NCBI GenBank assembly: GCA_030077755.1
Contig: JAQJZZ010000018.1
Coordinates: 2,542,001 to 2,606,000, forward strand
DNA: 64,000 nt
Source of the DNA: Filosporella fistucella
Taxonomy: Eukaryota; Ascomycota; Leotiomycetes; Helotiales
Direction of reading: 5' to 3'
This document shows, piece after piece, positions 34,662 to 45,343 of the stretch. How positions within the stretch are numbered: the first letter of the stretch is position 1; each line of letters begins with the position of its first letter. A program made the translations under genes and the position numbers. Below the pieces are notes generated by a model. It saw only the letters and a program-made list of their open reading frames with translations. It was not told the DNA's origin and did no database searches.

Positions 34662-37142
34662 ATGTCTTCACAGATCTACTCGAGATATATACCGCTCCCG
34701 AAGAACAAATTGCCACCATCTTCAGATCCCGTCGTTACAGAATCCCTCCCCACAGCAACAGCCCAATTTCCTCCTACCCCGCCAGCCACTCGACACGATG
34801 CATCTTCCACTTATGCTCGATATATTCCACCAAAGACGACAGGTGGCATTTCAATGCTTGCGGATCCCGCATTATCTAGACAAACTTCAGTAACATCGCC
34901 CAAACGGAAAAGGGAGAACTTAGATGTCGAGAATGACGAGAGCAAAAGCGCCAGAAAACCCAAAAAGCCGAAAGGAGAATCTGGGATCGCGCCGCTACCA
35001 GCTTCGATTGAGGAAATCCACAAGCAATCGAAAGCAGTCAGCTCCGAAGTAAAAGAAAAAAACGACCCCTCTTCCATCTCAACGACTTCAACAAGCAGCA
35101 GCATCAAGCATGGGGCATCGGACACGAAGGAAAAGTCTGGCGAAAGCACGCAACCTGAGGATCTACTGAACCTTAAGAATCGGAGGCCAAAAAGGAAGAA
35201 GGATGGACCTGTGATCGAACAGTCAATCCAAGACACGGACCATTCGAATGATGAGGATGTAAAGCATAAGAAGTTAATGAGCAAACGGGAAAAGTCTCTC
35301 AGGAAGGCTGAAAAGCTATCACAAAATGCTGTTCCAGGGCTAGATGAAGAAGAGGGGGCCTTAATTGCCTTGGACCATTCACCTGAAATACACGATTTGG
35401 TACCTCTTCCGCAACCTGAGCCTGTGCCAGAGCTAGAGAACCTATCACTATCCGATTCATTGCCACAATGGCTTGCCTCTCCGATTCATGTTTCTCCGAC
35501 TGCAACCGCACCATTTGAGGAGCTAGGCGTTTCCGACAATGTAGCCAAAGTCCTTCATCAGCATGGTTTTCCACAAGCATTTGCGATTCAGACTGCCGTA
35601 CTGCCCCTGCTTTTGCCAGGTTCAGCTCAAGAACCTGGAGATGTTCTTGTTTCTGCAACGACGGGTTCCGGGAAGACTCTCTCATACATCATCCCAATGG
35701 TTGAAGATATATGCCAAAACCGGGGCATTGGGATTCAGGGGCTGATCATTATACCGACCAGAGAACTTGTCGCACAAGTCAAAAAGGTGTGCGAGACTTG
35801 CACGTCGGCGTACTCTAAATATGAAGACACAAACGGGCGACTTAATGTTGGCACAATTGTTGGAAACGAAACCATGAAAGCAGAACAGGCAGCACTGATT
35901 GACGAGGATTGGGTGTATGACCCAGAAAAGTATCAGCGACAGGTGGATGACACAAACAGAACGTGGATGACCGGGGACAGCGAATTCCTGACACAAGATG
36001 AGGACAGTACTGATCTTCCTGGCCATGTTCTCGTGCCGGTAACAAAAGTTGAAATCCTCGTGTGCACACCTGGGAGGTTGGTTGAGCATTTAAAATCTAC
36101 CCGTGGATTTTCCCTGGAGCACCTGAGATGGCTCGTAGTAGACGAAGCAGACAAACTACTTGATCAAAGCTTCCAGCAATGGCTAGCAATCGTGATGGGA
36201 CAAATCCAGCGAAAACCTCAAGGAAGAAGACAAAGACCGCAACGAGTACGGAAAATCATTCTCAGCGCAACCATGACTAGAGACGTGGGCCAACTCAATC
36301 AGTTGAAACTTTTTCGTCCGCGACTTGTTGTCCTGGATAATTCGATTGGGCAAGAATCGGAGGAATCAAAAACACTTGTCATACCTTCATTGCTCAGAGA
36401 GTCTGCAATCAAAATCGACGACGAGGCTATTAAGCCGTTGTATTTGATAGAGCTTCTTCAGAGAGAAAGAATACTCTTGAATATTCAGTCAAGAGAGTTG
36501 TCTTCTGATTCCGAATCTCTTTCTGATACCGATGACGATGACTCTGGTGTGAGCAGTTCCGACGAGGCAAATCACCCACCCACAAAGACATCTGCTGCTA
36601 AAGACTTTTCCCATGGTGCACTCATCTTTACCAAATCAAATGAAAGTGCTCTCCGTCTCAGTAGGCTCATCGCCCTACTTGCCCCTGAAGCAACCGCCAT
36701 TATTGGAACACTGACTTCGACTACACCAAGACAGTCACGTCAACGAACTATCGCTTCATTTGAATCATGCAAGCTCTCAATACTCGTGGCTTCTGATCTT
36801 GTATCTCGTGGTCTCGACTTGCCGAACCTCGCGCATGTCATAAATTACGATATCCCATCAAGTCTCACGAGCTATGTTCACCGTATTGGAAGAACAGCTC
36901 GGGCCGGCAAGGAAGGAAAAGCATGGACGTTGTTTTCACCCACAGAAGGTGGTTGGTTTTGGAATAAAATCGCAAGGAGTGTTGAGGTGCATCGTGCACC
37001 TGGATCTAAGGTTGAAAGACTCAATATCAAGGCGGAAACTCTGGAAGATAGGCGCGAGCAATATGAAAGTGCTCTCGAAGTCTTGAGCAAGGAGGCAAGC
37101 TCGAAACGACTATCGCTACGAAATATACCACAAAGTGTTTGA
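34662..37142 (+). CDS. dbp6: DEAD-box ATP-dependent RNA helicase, Dbp6/DDX51 type
   Basis: Nucleolar helicase expected to act in early 60S ribosomal subunit assembly. Single exon, 826 residues from MSSQIYSRYIPL. The first 270 residues are Lys/Glu/Ser-rich and disordered, as usual for Dbp6. The motifs are complete: Q motif FPQAFAIQTAVLP, motif I ATTGSGKT (about 332-339), Ia PTRELVAQ, II DEAD (494-497), III SAT (535-537), V ASDLVSRGLDLP and VI HRIGRTAR (from 740). Dbp6-type wording includes FTKSNESALRLSRL, IGTLTSTTPRQSR and WTLFSPTEGGWFWNKIAR. An acidic Ser/Asp insert (about 610-640) sits between the RecA domains, also common in this subfamily. No disruption seen. Confidence 0.95.
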   Translation: MSSQIYSRYIPLPKNKLPPSSDPVVTESLPTATAQFPPTPPATRHDASSTYARYIPPKTTGGISMLADPALSRQTSVTSPKRKRENLDVENDESKSARKPKKPKGESGIAPLPASIEEIHKQSKAVSSEVKEKNDPSSISTTSTSSSIKHGASDTKEKSGESTQPEDLLNLKNRRPKRKKDGPVIEQSIQDTDHSNDEDVKHKKLMSKREKSLRKAEKLSQNAVPGLDEEEGALIALDHSPEIHDLVPLPQPEPVPELENLSLSDSLPQWLASPIHVSPTATAPFEELGVSDNVAKVLHQHGFPQAFAIQTAVLPLLLPGSAQEPGDVLVSATTGSGKTLSYIIPMVEDICQNRGIGIQGLIIIPTRELVAQVKKVCETCTSAYSKYEDTNGRLNVGTIVGNETMKAEQAALIDEDWVYDPEKYQRQVDDTNRTWMTGDSEFLTQDEDSTDLPGHVLVPVTKVEILVCTPGRLVEHLKSTRGFSLEHLRWLVVDEADKLLDQSFQQWLAIVMGQIQRKPQGRRQRPQRVRKIILSATMTRDVGQLNQLKLFRPRLVVLDNSIGQESEESKTLVIPSLLRESAIKIDDEAIKPLYLIELLQRERILLNIQSRELSSDSESLSDTDDDDSGVSSSDEANHPPTKTSAAKDFSHGALIFTKSNESALRLSRLIALLAPEATAIIGTLTSTTPRQSRQRTIASFESCKLSILVASDLVSRGLDLPNLAHVINYDIPSSLTSYVHRIGRTARAGKEGKAWTLFSPTEGGWFWNKIARSVEVHRAPGSKVERLNIKAETLEDRREQYESALEVLSKEASSKRLSLRNIPQSV

Positions 37143-38114
37143 AATGATGGAGTAGTAGCTACTAGAACGTTGCTTTCTACTTGGGACATCTGTTAACGAT
37201 AATGGATAATGATACCCTTGGTTGATCTACGAAATGTGTATAATTCTAGACATTTCGTGTGTATAACTTCTCGTTTTTCCCGGCTGCCTGTACCCTTCGT
37301 CTCGTCACCTTTGGCACTTGCCTTCCTCCAACCTAAATATTACCAGTGTTCCCAGTGTTGCTGACGTTCGACGGCGGGTTCAGGTGCAGCATCACCAAAC
37401 CCGCCCGCTTCCTCTCCTCGACCGATCCCGTAGCGGGCATTCGATGACATCTTTGCAGCATCCCTCGCGACGGCATTGGGTGCTTCTGGGGGCATTGTAA
37501 ATTACCTTTTGTACAATTCTGGCAGCTCGAAGTGAAAGGCAAGTCTACTTGGCACCTGGCCGGTCGATCCATCCAGACTCAACTAGCCGGCTGCGTCCAT
37601 GGCGGCGTCAGAGGTACATCGTTTTTTTCACAATGCCTTAGCATTTTCCACCTCGTGGTGGAGTGTCCTATCTCCGATGTGTTGAACTGAACAGAGCTTT
37701 CCTCAATAGACGACATTTATATCTGTGCTTGGAAATGTTCAAATCGGCGTCACGAACTGCTTCTGACGTGTACTCTTCTCAAGAACCTACATGGAGAATG
37801 CAGGCGAGGCCTACGTCGAGTGTGGCGATGCCGTCCTGATAATATCAGGCCTAATGAGAAGATTATACTTGATCCGAAAGCTCTGTCCCTTTGGTGCCAG
37901 CTCGCGGATAGCCTGGCCGACATCTGGACGCAGAGAGGGCGAACATCATCGGTCTAGCATGAAAAATACACAAGCCTGACCTGATAAAGTCATACAAAAT
38001 CAAAATGTGTAAAATTACTGACAGAGCAAGTAGTTACAAGAAGTCATAATCAGGTCATCACCGCCCCACATTAAGTTCAGTCTCCCCTATGTACAGTTAA
38101 ATCACTCTCTTTCT
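37143..38114. other. Intergenic
   Basis: About 970 bp between convergent genes. ORFs of 60 to 79 codons have no family resemblance. Nothing recognised. Confidence 0.4.
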
Positions 38115-39505
38115 TCAGTACGCACCCTTTGCGCCTGGGAATTGGGAGAATTGGGCTTTATCGATAGCCTCGAGTTGTGGACAACCAAGTTCGGCAAATA
38201 CTTTCGCCATGGCGTCATTCAGCTGAGCCAATGGTTTCGTGATACTGGAGAAGAGGCCGTTCAAAATATCAGGAGCAGCCTGTTGTGCGAACTGATAGGC
38301 GAAGCACTGGGCATTATTTCCCTCAGCCAAAGTTTCCGAATTGTAAACTCCGCCGGTGAGATCAGTAACGTCGACGCCAGTGAATGTGTTGACCTTGCCA
38401 GTGTTGCCTCCAACGTTGAGGAACTCCGGGTACTGGAGGGCAGCCGCCACCAAATCGGTTTGGAAGTAAGGGATAGAATATTCATCGCCAATTGCTCGTT
38501 TGTACCAGTTTTCTGGGATACGTTCATGCCCTTCCGTCCAGCTAAAGCTACCAGGTTCGCCAGTGATAGAAAAGAAAGATTTGAGGGTACTGGCATCGAG
38601 GTAGCCCTCAGGGTATTCTGCAGATTTGTTGGCCATAAATCGATAGATAAAAGTGTACGCTGCAGGTTGCACTGCAACACCAGTGAATGGTCCGTTAAAG
38701 AAATAAGGATTGTTGTCGATAGATTGCTGGAATCGACTGGCTCTGAAAGGCGTCAACGCAGTCAGATCGTATCCGTTGGGGCCGAGTGGTTGGCTATATA
38801 GCTCCTCCCACTGACTCATGATAACTTTGTATGTGTTTCCGCTGTGTTGCGTTAGTGAATTGAAAGTATAACAATAAGGGTAGACAAGAACTTACTATTC
38901 ATAGAGATCTGGTCTGGTCGGTGAGACATCGGACTCGTACTTGTTATGCGAGCCGGAAATTCCCTGAGGGGCTCCTAGGAGTCCAATGCTGTTGAGGAGG
39001 CCAGCTGGTGGTGGACCGCCAATCGACCATTTGGTCAAATCCCCATCAAATACAGCACCGTATACAGCGAGGAAGGCTCCAAGATCAGTAGCCATGCCAA
39101 AAACTGTGACCTTATCAGTATCTGTATATCGAGATATCAGAGATACGCACCATCGTAAGTACCGGTGATGAATTGTGAAATTGTGGCTACACCGTTGTGG
39201 GGGATATAACCATGATTCGCCATTGCATTCAAACCTGGGCAAGGACCTCTAAGATCGTTGGGCCCGGGAGGAACAAAAGCATGAGCTCCAGTTGTAGACA
39301 CGTACTGCTGGGAAGCAGAGAACCCAGGTGCAATAGGAAGACCACCACGTTTGTATTTGTCTGCTCCAGCTTCAATAGACGCAGCAATCTCGTTGATGGC
39401 TCTTTTCTCTTCCTCGCTCATCGAAAGATCGAACATTCTCGAGGGAAACGCGAGAACCTCTGTGGCATAACAGGCCAACAGGGCTAGTGAGAATGAGTAC
39501 TTCAT
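38115..39505 (-). CDS. Heme-thiolate peroxidase / peroxygenase-like (Peroxidase_2 family)
   Basis: Secreted heme-thiolate enzyme of the chloroperoxidase/unspecific peroxygenase family. Exons in transcription order are 39505-39163, 39121-38896 and 38841-38115, giving 431 residues. A signal peptide (SLALLACYATEVLAF) leads. The proximal ligand motif is RGPCPGLNAMANHGYIPHNG with Cys89. The distal motif reads HNKYESDVSPTRPD, an E-x-D...R arrangement like the EGD-R of long peroxygenases, rather than the EHD of chloroperoxidase. The first intron is short (41 bases, 39122-39162). It was chosen because it keeps the frame and spacing (ISQFITDTDKVTVFGMATDL), but its exact edges are the weakest part of the model. 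The second junction makes YEYGNTYKVIMSQWEEL. Substrate unknown; halogenation or oxygenation cannot be told apart here. Confidence 0.9.
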
Positions 39506-39577
39506 CTTGAAATTTGAATAGGGCGTGGAAGTGAAAAATCGACAACTTCAACTAATGGAGATCTGGAGGCGACGATA

Positions 39578-39586
39578 TTATATATA
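39578..39586 (-). promoter_or_regulatory. TATA box of peroxidase gene
   Basis: TATATATAA on the minus strand, 73 to 81 bases upstream of the peroxidase ATG at 39505, followed by a short leader. Position and sequence fit a core TATA element. Confidence 0.5.
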
Positions 39587-40732
39587 CTCCTGCGTTTCGG
39601 CACTATGCCACAACAGTCTTTGTCATGCTCTAAGTGATAGAAATCAACTTTTTGTACACTATTTTCAATTTTTTCTTTCCCAGTTACTGCTAAAGCCAAG
39701 AAAGTACAAATGGAAGTGCCATTTTCGAGTCATTTGCTTCCTAGCCGCCGCCAGGAATGCTATCTAAGTGACGACAATCCTTGGTGATGACAGTCTTGCT
39801 GACATGTCGATAATTTTGATTGATCGGATCTCAAAATGTAGTTGTCGATCTCCTTCTATAGTATGCCGATCATTGTGGGGTGTGTGCCATTTGCGGGTGC
39901 TTGAAAGTCCGCTCCCTGGGCTGATTGTATATGACAATTCCGGGGTTTTCTCACTAGAGTTTGTTCGCTCCGCTATTCCGTAGAATGTAACGCAATTCAG
40001 GACAGACAAGTTACTTGATCCCCTCAATAAGGACAGATGGAGAAAAGAGAGGAGTGGCACCGAATCGGAAAATAGATGAGCCTGTATATGATGGTTGAGG
40101 TTGTGTTGGATAATTGGACAAACGCCAACACCCAAAAAGGAAATTAAACCAAGAGAATGGCCATATCAGGGCATCCAATATTTGTCTGTGGCCGTCAGCC
40201 ACACAAGGAATCAAGGTTTTTTGACCCTGCGAAGATCTTCTACCGACTTAAGCTTAATGTAAGAACAGGAACTACCGAGTGCGGGGAAATCGCGCTCAAA
40301 CTTCAAGAATTGGAAAGTTGCCTCGGTGTTTTCTGGCGGGATTTTATTTCCGTTGATTGAAATATAAATACCATTTGAGTTTCAGCCCGAAAACGCCATT
40401 GACGTGCGACCAGAAATGTTTCCCGGTCTTGTCTCCGCATGCACATCTGCCATAGATATGGGCCACAGAAAATCACGAGACACAGGAACTTGAAGGTGAA
40501 AATTGAAAAGAGCTTGAATAGGCGGCAACTTGGGAAGCCTCGGGTCAAAAATTAGCAAAACTTGACAGCTAGATCTACCTTCTCAGCAGATAGCCATGCA
40601 GAATATCAAGAGACTATCATAGTCTTGTGAATCTCTCCCTGGTCGAAATCAGATATTCTAGTATCACTCTTAATACTGACAGTTCCCTTCAAGCCGAAAA
40701 GCACTTCATTCAATACCTTAAACACTCTCGAG
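39587..40732. other. Intergenic
   Basis: Promoter side of the peroxidase and 3' side of the next gene. No supported ORF or repeat recognised. Confidence 0.4.
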
Positions 40733-41527
40733 TCAAAAAATCTTCTGTCCACTGCCATGGGATCCTATCCCTCCCTCCGGATACCAAATCATGATGCCGC
40801 CACCATCATCACCACCCAGCCTGAAGGTGAAATCCCCTAGCAGCTGAAAACCAAGTCGGTGATACAGCTTCTCTCCTGCAGGGCTGGCACTCAGTCCTGC
40901 TATGACACCCTCTTTCTCGGCTCTTGACAACACTTCAGAGAGAAGCATCCGCCCAACCCCGCGGCCTTGCCATTGAGGGCTCACAACAATGCTTTGAGCG
41001 TGCCATCTGCAGCTCCGTTCAGGATGAGAGGTCCAGTAGGTTTGATTGTCAGCAACTACCGATGCGTGAAATATTTTCATAGCATTCTTATCACTAGCTC
41101 GATCCGGCCATGCGAGGAAGGTGACTTTGTCATAAATCCAGAAAATCCAGGATAATATCAGCATCAAGAACGATTTTCTGGCCCTGGCGTACGACAAAGC
41201 GGCTCCATCATTTCCCAGACGAGAGAACTGACCATAACCAACCACCATCGACTCATCTGAGGAAAGGCATGCTACAAGAGAGAGGCTCCTTGGCTCAAAA
41301 TATCGGCGTTGGATCGATCTTCGAAAATTGCGAACAAAATCGTCCCAATAGAGTTCGGCTTTCGGAGCGATATACCGATTGATTGGACTGCCTTGATAGG
41401 CTTGCGCGCTCAGCAAAGCAAGAGGTTGGGCATCCGATAGTCGAAGCGGACGGAGCTTGAATTGGCCATAACTTGAGTTGGTATTACTTGCCGCCCCAAT
41501 TCCATTCCCTATAGATGTAGAAGCCAT
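40733..41527 (-). CDS. GNAT-family N-acetyltransferase (264 aa)
   Basis: Single exon, 264 residues. The start of the fold is FKLRPLRLSDAQPLALLSAQAY (strand 1 and helix 1). The acetyl-CoA motif A is clear: AQSIVVSPQWQGRGVGRMLL, with Q-G-R-G-V-G. The conserved motif B region follows as LSASPAGEKLYHRLGFQLLG. A 60-residue insertion with an aromatic hydrophobic stretch (SFLMLILSWIFWIYDK) lies before the core, as in a group of fungal acetyltransferases. Substrate unknown. It is not a close paralogue of the GNAT at 24 kb by eye. An N-terminal Ser/Asn/Gly stretch is probably disordered. Confidence 0.88.
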   Translation of the reverse strand: MASTSIGNGIGAASNTNSSYGQFKLRPLRLSDAQPLALLSAQAYQGSPINRYIAPKAELYWDDFVRNFRRSIQRRYFEPRSLSLVACLSSDESMVVGYGQFSRLGNDGAALSYARARKSFLMLILSWIFWIYDKVTFLAWPDRASDKNAMKIFHASVVADNQTYWTSHPERSCRWHAQSIVVSPQWQGRGVGRMLLSEVLSRAEKEGVIAGLSASPAGEKLYHRLGFQLLGDFTFRLGGDDGGGIMIWYPEGGIGSHGSGQKIF

Positions 41528-41976
41528 TGTAGGACAGGTAGAAAAGGTACCAATCGAACACGAAAGTATAATAGGGAATATCCGCTCCGAGTAGATGTTT
41601 ACCTCTCATTAAGTAACGATAATATTGTTGGGATAGATTTGGTGGATGACTCACGCCGAAGGGCCTTGCTCAACCTGGAAGGTGACAAATTTGGAGATCC
41701 CGTCGTAAGCCGCAGCTGATGCAAGGCTATCGGTGAGCAACGCAAGCCTTTAGATGAACAACCGCAAATTATGAAATGTTTGTATAAGTAAATCAGAGGA
41801 AACAACCACTCCTCTCGCCGCTATGATCCTTAGGCAAGGTGTTACCAATATTGTCATTTTCGGAGGTAAAAGAATTTGAATCGATCGCGAGAGAATGGGT
41901 GTGATCTCCTCTGTAGAAGACGATGCATCAAAACGCAATCGAGTAGGAAAGAAGCAGTACTATAAATAAAGAGTGG
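41528..41976. other. Intergenic
   Basis: A 450-bp stretch holding the acetyltransferase promoter. Nothing else recognised. Confidence 0.4.
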
Positions 41977-42590
41977 CTACCAAAACACAAACCTAAATGC
42001 TGGAAAGACATCTGTGGGACACATGTTCTCCTCATATATTTGCAGTTCGAGGTCTCGCAGCATTACACGCCAGCTTTGGAACGATGTAATCGAGGAGTTC
42101 TTCAAACAATAGCTTTCAAGCAACCTGATCATCGGCTGAGTCCTGGCTAGCTGAAGGAAACCGAACATTTGAATGCCAAATCAGGGCGTAATGATATCCT
42201 CGTCGCATATGTAGATGCTCATCTGAATGTTGTCCGAAGATCGCAGATGCAGATGAAGATTCATAGATCATTCACTGATTATTGTCTCCATCTCAATAAT
42301 GTGGGCGCAGCTCTCACCCAGTCTTCACATATGTCCCTACAAGCATCGTATATTTTATGGTTTTGGTGAAGCTGGATGAGAGATTCGATTCGATGCAAAA
42401 ACGCTGACTCATGGGACGAAAAATGCAAAGTTACGATCGAAATGCTGCAGCGTAGGGCATTGAGGATAACTGGTAAACAGCTGCTGAGGAACTTCAAGTC
42501 AATTATCTGTGACATTAGCATATTCCTGGCAGCTAAAGGGAAGGCAGCGGATTTGGAACGTCTTAATGTCAACAACGGTGTCACATCCAA
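41977..42590 (-). pseudogene. Possible degraded gene, unknown product
   Basis: Minus-strand coding-like text in two blocks. The first runs from about 42500 to 42324 (FLHRIESLIQLHQNHKIYDA, then CRDICEDW). A plausible intron (donor GTGAGA, acceptor ATTCAG) then leads into MSIYICDEDIITP, a TGA, and FGIQMFGFLQLARTQPMIRL followed by about 45 more codons to 41977. The TGA sits inside otherwise continuous sense, so the gene is either broken by one nonsense change or has another unrecognised intron. The family is not recognised. Confidence 0.35.
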
Positions 42591-43531
42591 CCATCACAGT
42601 AGGGCAGATGCATTGCAATGCCAATCAGAGAATTGATTTCCATAATCGAGTGCGCAGGAAGATATGGTATGGGCGGATCGAAAAGGAATCGCAAGACGAG
42701 AAGGTTTCTTCATAAGCAATCGTTCTAGATGAGCGCGAGACGCGGGAAAACGCGAAGAGTTCGGTGAAACTGCTCGTTTGACGCACCGGGGTCAGTGCAT
42801 CTCAGGGTCCTCTGGATTATTATAGGCCAGAGGATCAGACTCTCAACCCAAGGCTTTCGATCGCTGTGCAACCGCTGGATTCTTAATTTTGTTCTTGTAC
42901 TTTGCACACATCACACCTTGCCTACTTTCATGTTATGGAGAAACTCCAACCCAGCTCATCGTCCTCATTCTCGTTGTTGTTTTGCGCCAAGATTCAATAT
43001 CCGTATGACTGCATAATGTACATGGCCTGGATATTTTGGTTGCATTCGTTCATCGATCCATTGTCTGCCTGCCTGCAACCCAGTGACCCACAGTTTACGG
43101 AGTATAGCCCCCAGGTACAAGTGACCGGCCTGGGCTAGGATTTCTCTTTTCAGCTCCTTGTTGTCAGCCGCACCCAAAGTTTTTGCAGCTTCTTGCGTCA
43201 AATTTCTTCATTGAGGGCGAAGTCAAACTGACAAGGCATTCTATTTCGCCGGCTCAACACTCGGTGTCTGTGTTTTTCAATGCGTGACAATGTGGTTGTC
43301 AGCCACCAGTGCTTGACACTCCCTGATGATTGGCAAGCAATTAATTACCCCGTATTCTCATTCAAGTAATTTCTGGGGGTGAGAAGAAATCATTGTTTGA
43401 GGGTGGTGTTTCCGAATGCCCTCAGCCGCGTTGTGGCTTGCACAGGGGTGATCTGGATGTAGTGATAAAGAGGCCGGTTCTTCCGTCTCAAATTATGCTG
43501 GATATTTCTTGTCCACCTGTCTCTCGAAAGC
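42591..43531. other. Intergenic, with one short coding-like ORF
   Basis: A 78-codon minus-strand ORF at 42965-43201 has a helix-like, charged composition (NKELKREILAQAGHLYLGAI) and could be a small gene or fragment, but nothing supports expression. The rest is featureless. Confidence 0.25.
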
Positions 43532-44772
43532 ATGTCTCTGCTGCCCTCTTTGCAATATTTTTTCCCGCTCGGCTTGGTCCTTGCCTGGACAGCCGATGCG
43601 GATACCAGGAATTGGAATCCAACTGGCGAAGGCTGCGTTGACCCATCCAATTACCTTTCCTGCTATCAGACTCAAACCAGCAATGCTGGTTCTTGTATTC
43701 AATTCTGTGAATCTACCAACCAGAAGGGAACTCAAGGGTATCAGACCTGTGTTCTCGGATGCGGTGGTGCATGGCAAGCCGGCAATATCGGATGCTGGAT
43801 CCAAAGCTGTTGGAATCAGGTATTTCAGTTAGTCTTTACCTGATCGTATTGACGCTGATCAAATAAGGTTTATTCGTGCGAGTATCAGCTTACAGCTTTG
43901 AATTATTTCTCGGGGAATGGTCTTGTGCAGAACGGAAATGTTCCCTTCTACCCTCCGCCAGACTCTGCCTCAGCAGGTGCATGCAGTATGTTCTGCTTTC
44001 TGTAAAGTGTATATTGTACTGACTCCTATAAGCATGTAACCTGGGCTATGTGTATGGCAATCTCACTTACACCAATTTCAATAATGCATGTTTGAACGTG
44101 GCGACCAGTGGGGATCGGGATGCCTTGAGCACTTGTTCATGCTGTCAATTCTCTTTCCCTCTGTCCAAGTGAGTAAACGACATTTCCGTGTACATTTCTG
44201 ACCATTGCAGCATTCTAAACGCGTGCCCTAAATCCGATCTTTCAATTTTTGGGATAGCAGACAAAATCGCCAGCACACAAAGCCTTGTGGGGAATTCAGC
44301 AGATAACTGTTCCATACTTGACAATGGTCCTGAAGCTTGCATAACCCAATTCAACTACCCTTTCTATGGAACTAAAGCCTACAATCCACTTAACCTGGGT
44401 CCGGATGAGCCAGGTTCAGAGCCTCTATCGAATCGTCCAGGAAATGCATTTACCGAGTTCGGGGTTCCTGCTTATACGCTGAAGTTGTTTCCTGGGTTCT
44501 CCAGCGTCATCACACCTGCTGCGTTTAACACCAAGGCTGGAGCAGCAAGCCAGACAGTGAACGCGGCTTCAGGAGGTATTTCAATAACCGCAACACCAAG
44601 TGGTAGTGGAGGTGCAACATCAACTGGAAAAGCTGGCAGCTCGACGACTGGAAATAGTCCAGGTACCGCAGCTTCATCTTCGCCTACAAAAGCTAGTCAA
44701 GGTTCCATGACTTCTTTGAATCTGTACTGGTTCCTAGTCACTTTTGCAAGCGTCAGTTTTAGCTTGCTGTGA
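43532..44772 (+). CDS. Cys-rich secreted, probably GPI-anchored protein
   Basis: Exons are 43532-43819, 43868-43985, 44033-44168 and 44211-44772, giving 367 residues. An N-terminal signal peptide (LQYFFPLGLVLAWTADA) is followed by about 280 residues with 18 cysteines, including CVLGCGGAW, WIQSCWNQVYSCEYQ and a CSCC cluster. The C-terminal 90 residues are Ser/Thr/Gly-rich (TPSGSGGATSTGKAGSSTTG) and end in a hydrophobic tail (LYWFLVTFASVSFSLL), the layout of a GPI attachment signal. It therefore probably sits on the plasma membrane or cell wall. The cysteine spacing does not match the eight-cysteine CFEM pattern. No catalytic motif seen. Function unknown; surface adhesion or effector roles would be speculation. 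Confidence 0.85.
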
Positions 44773-45343
44773 TCGAGCTCACTCTGATTCGAGAATGGTC
44801 AGGTGTTAAGTATGGATCGGCTTAATACTCAATTAATCTGCCTTCGAACATCAGCTTTCATACACAAATTATTACAAGACTTATTTACATTCCCTCGCTT
44901 TTGTACTTATAATCTGAATTTCCAATGTGCGCCGATAGTTAGTCAATGTTTGTAGAAACATCGGCAATGGTGCTCATCTACTCTTATCAATTTAATTGGC
45001 ATTCTGTCGCTCTATGCTTGACAGTACAGTAGCCTCTAAGCAAGTACCTAAGGATATTGAATGTGCTTGGTGCGATGTATTTTGTTCAATGGTCTTGGCA
45101 TCGGGGTAGCGGGGTAAATCGTCTGGACTCCGAGTCCGAGAACTTTGTTTTCTACTCCGACCAAGTAACGTCCAGCTCAACAACATTATTCTTGTGAGTG
45201 GGCTTTCATGCACTCTGCTTTCATATCAACTTCTGGCATTCATTCCTTTGATTAAAAGAAACATCCTATCGCATCTGTTCGCGGAGAGGAGGTGAAATTG
45301 TTGTTATCGGTCTCATCCCGAACCCCGATATCATCAACGACCA
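44773..45343. other. Intergenic
   Basis: A 570-bp spacer between two plus-strand genes; promoter of the Zn2Cys6 regulator. Nothing specific recognised. Confidence 0.4.

Noticed and set aside
38142..38801. 219-codon plus-strand ORF
   Set aside because: Antisense shadow of the peroxidase exon 3, which carries clear family sequence.
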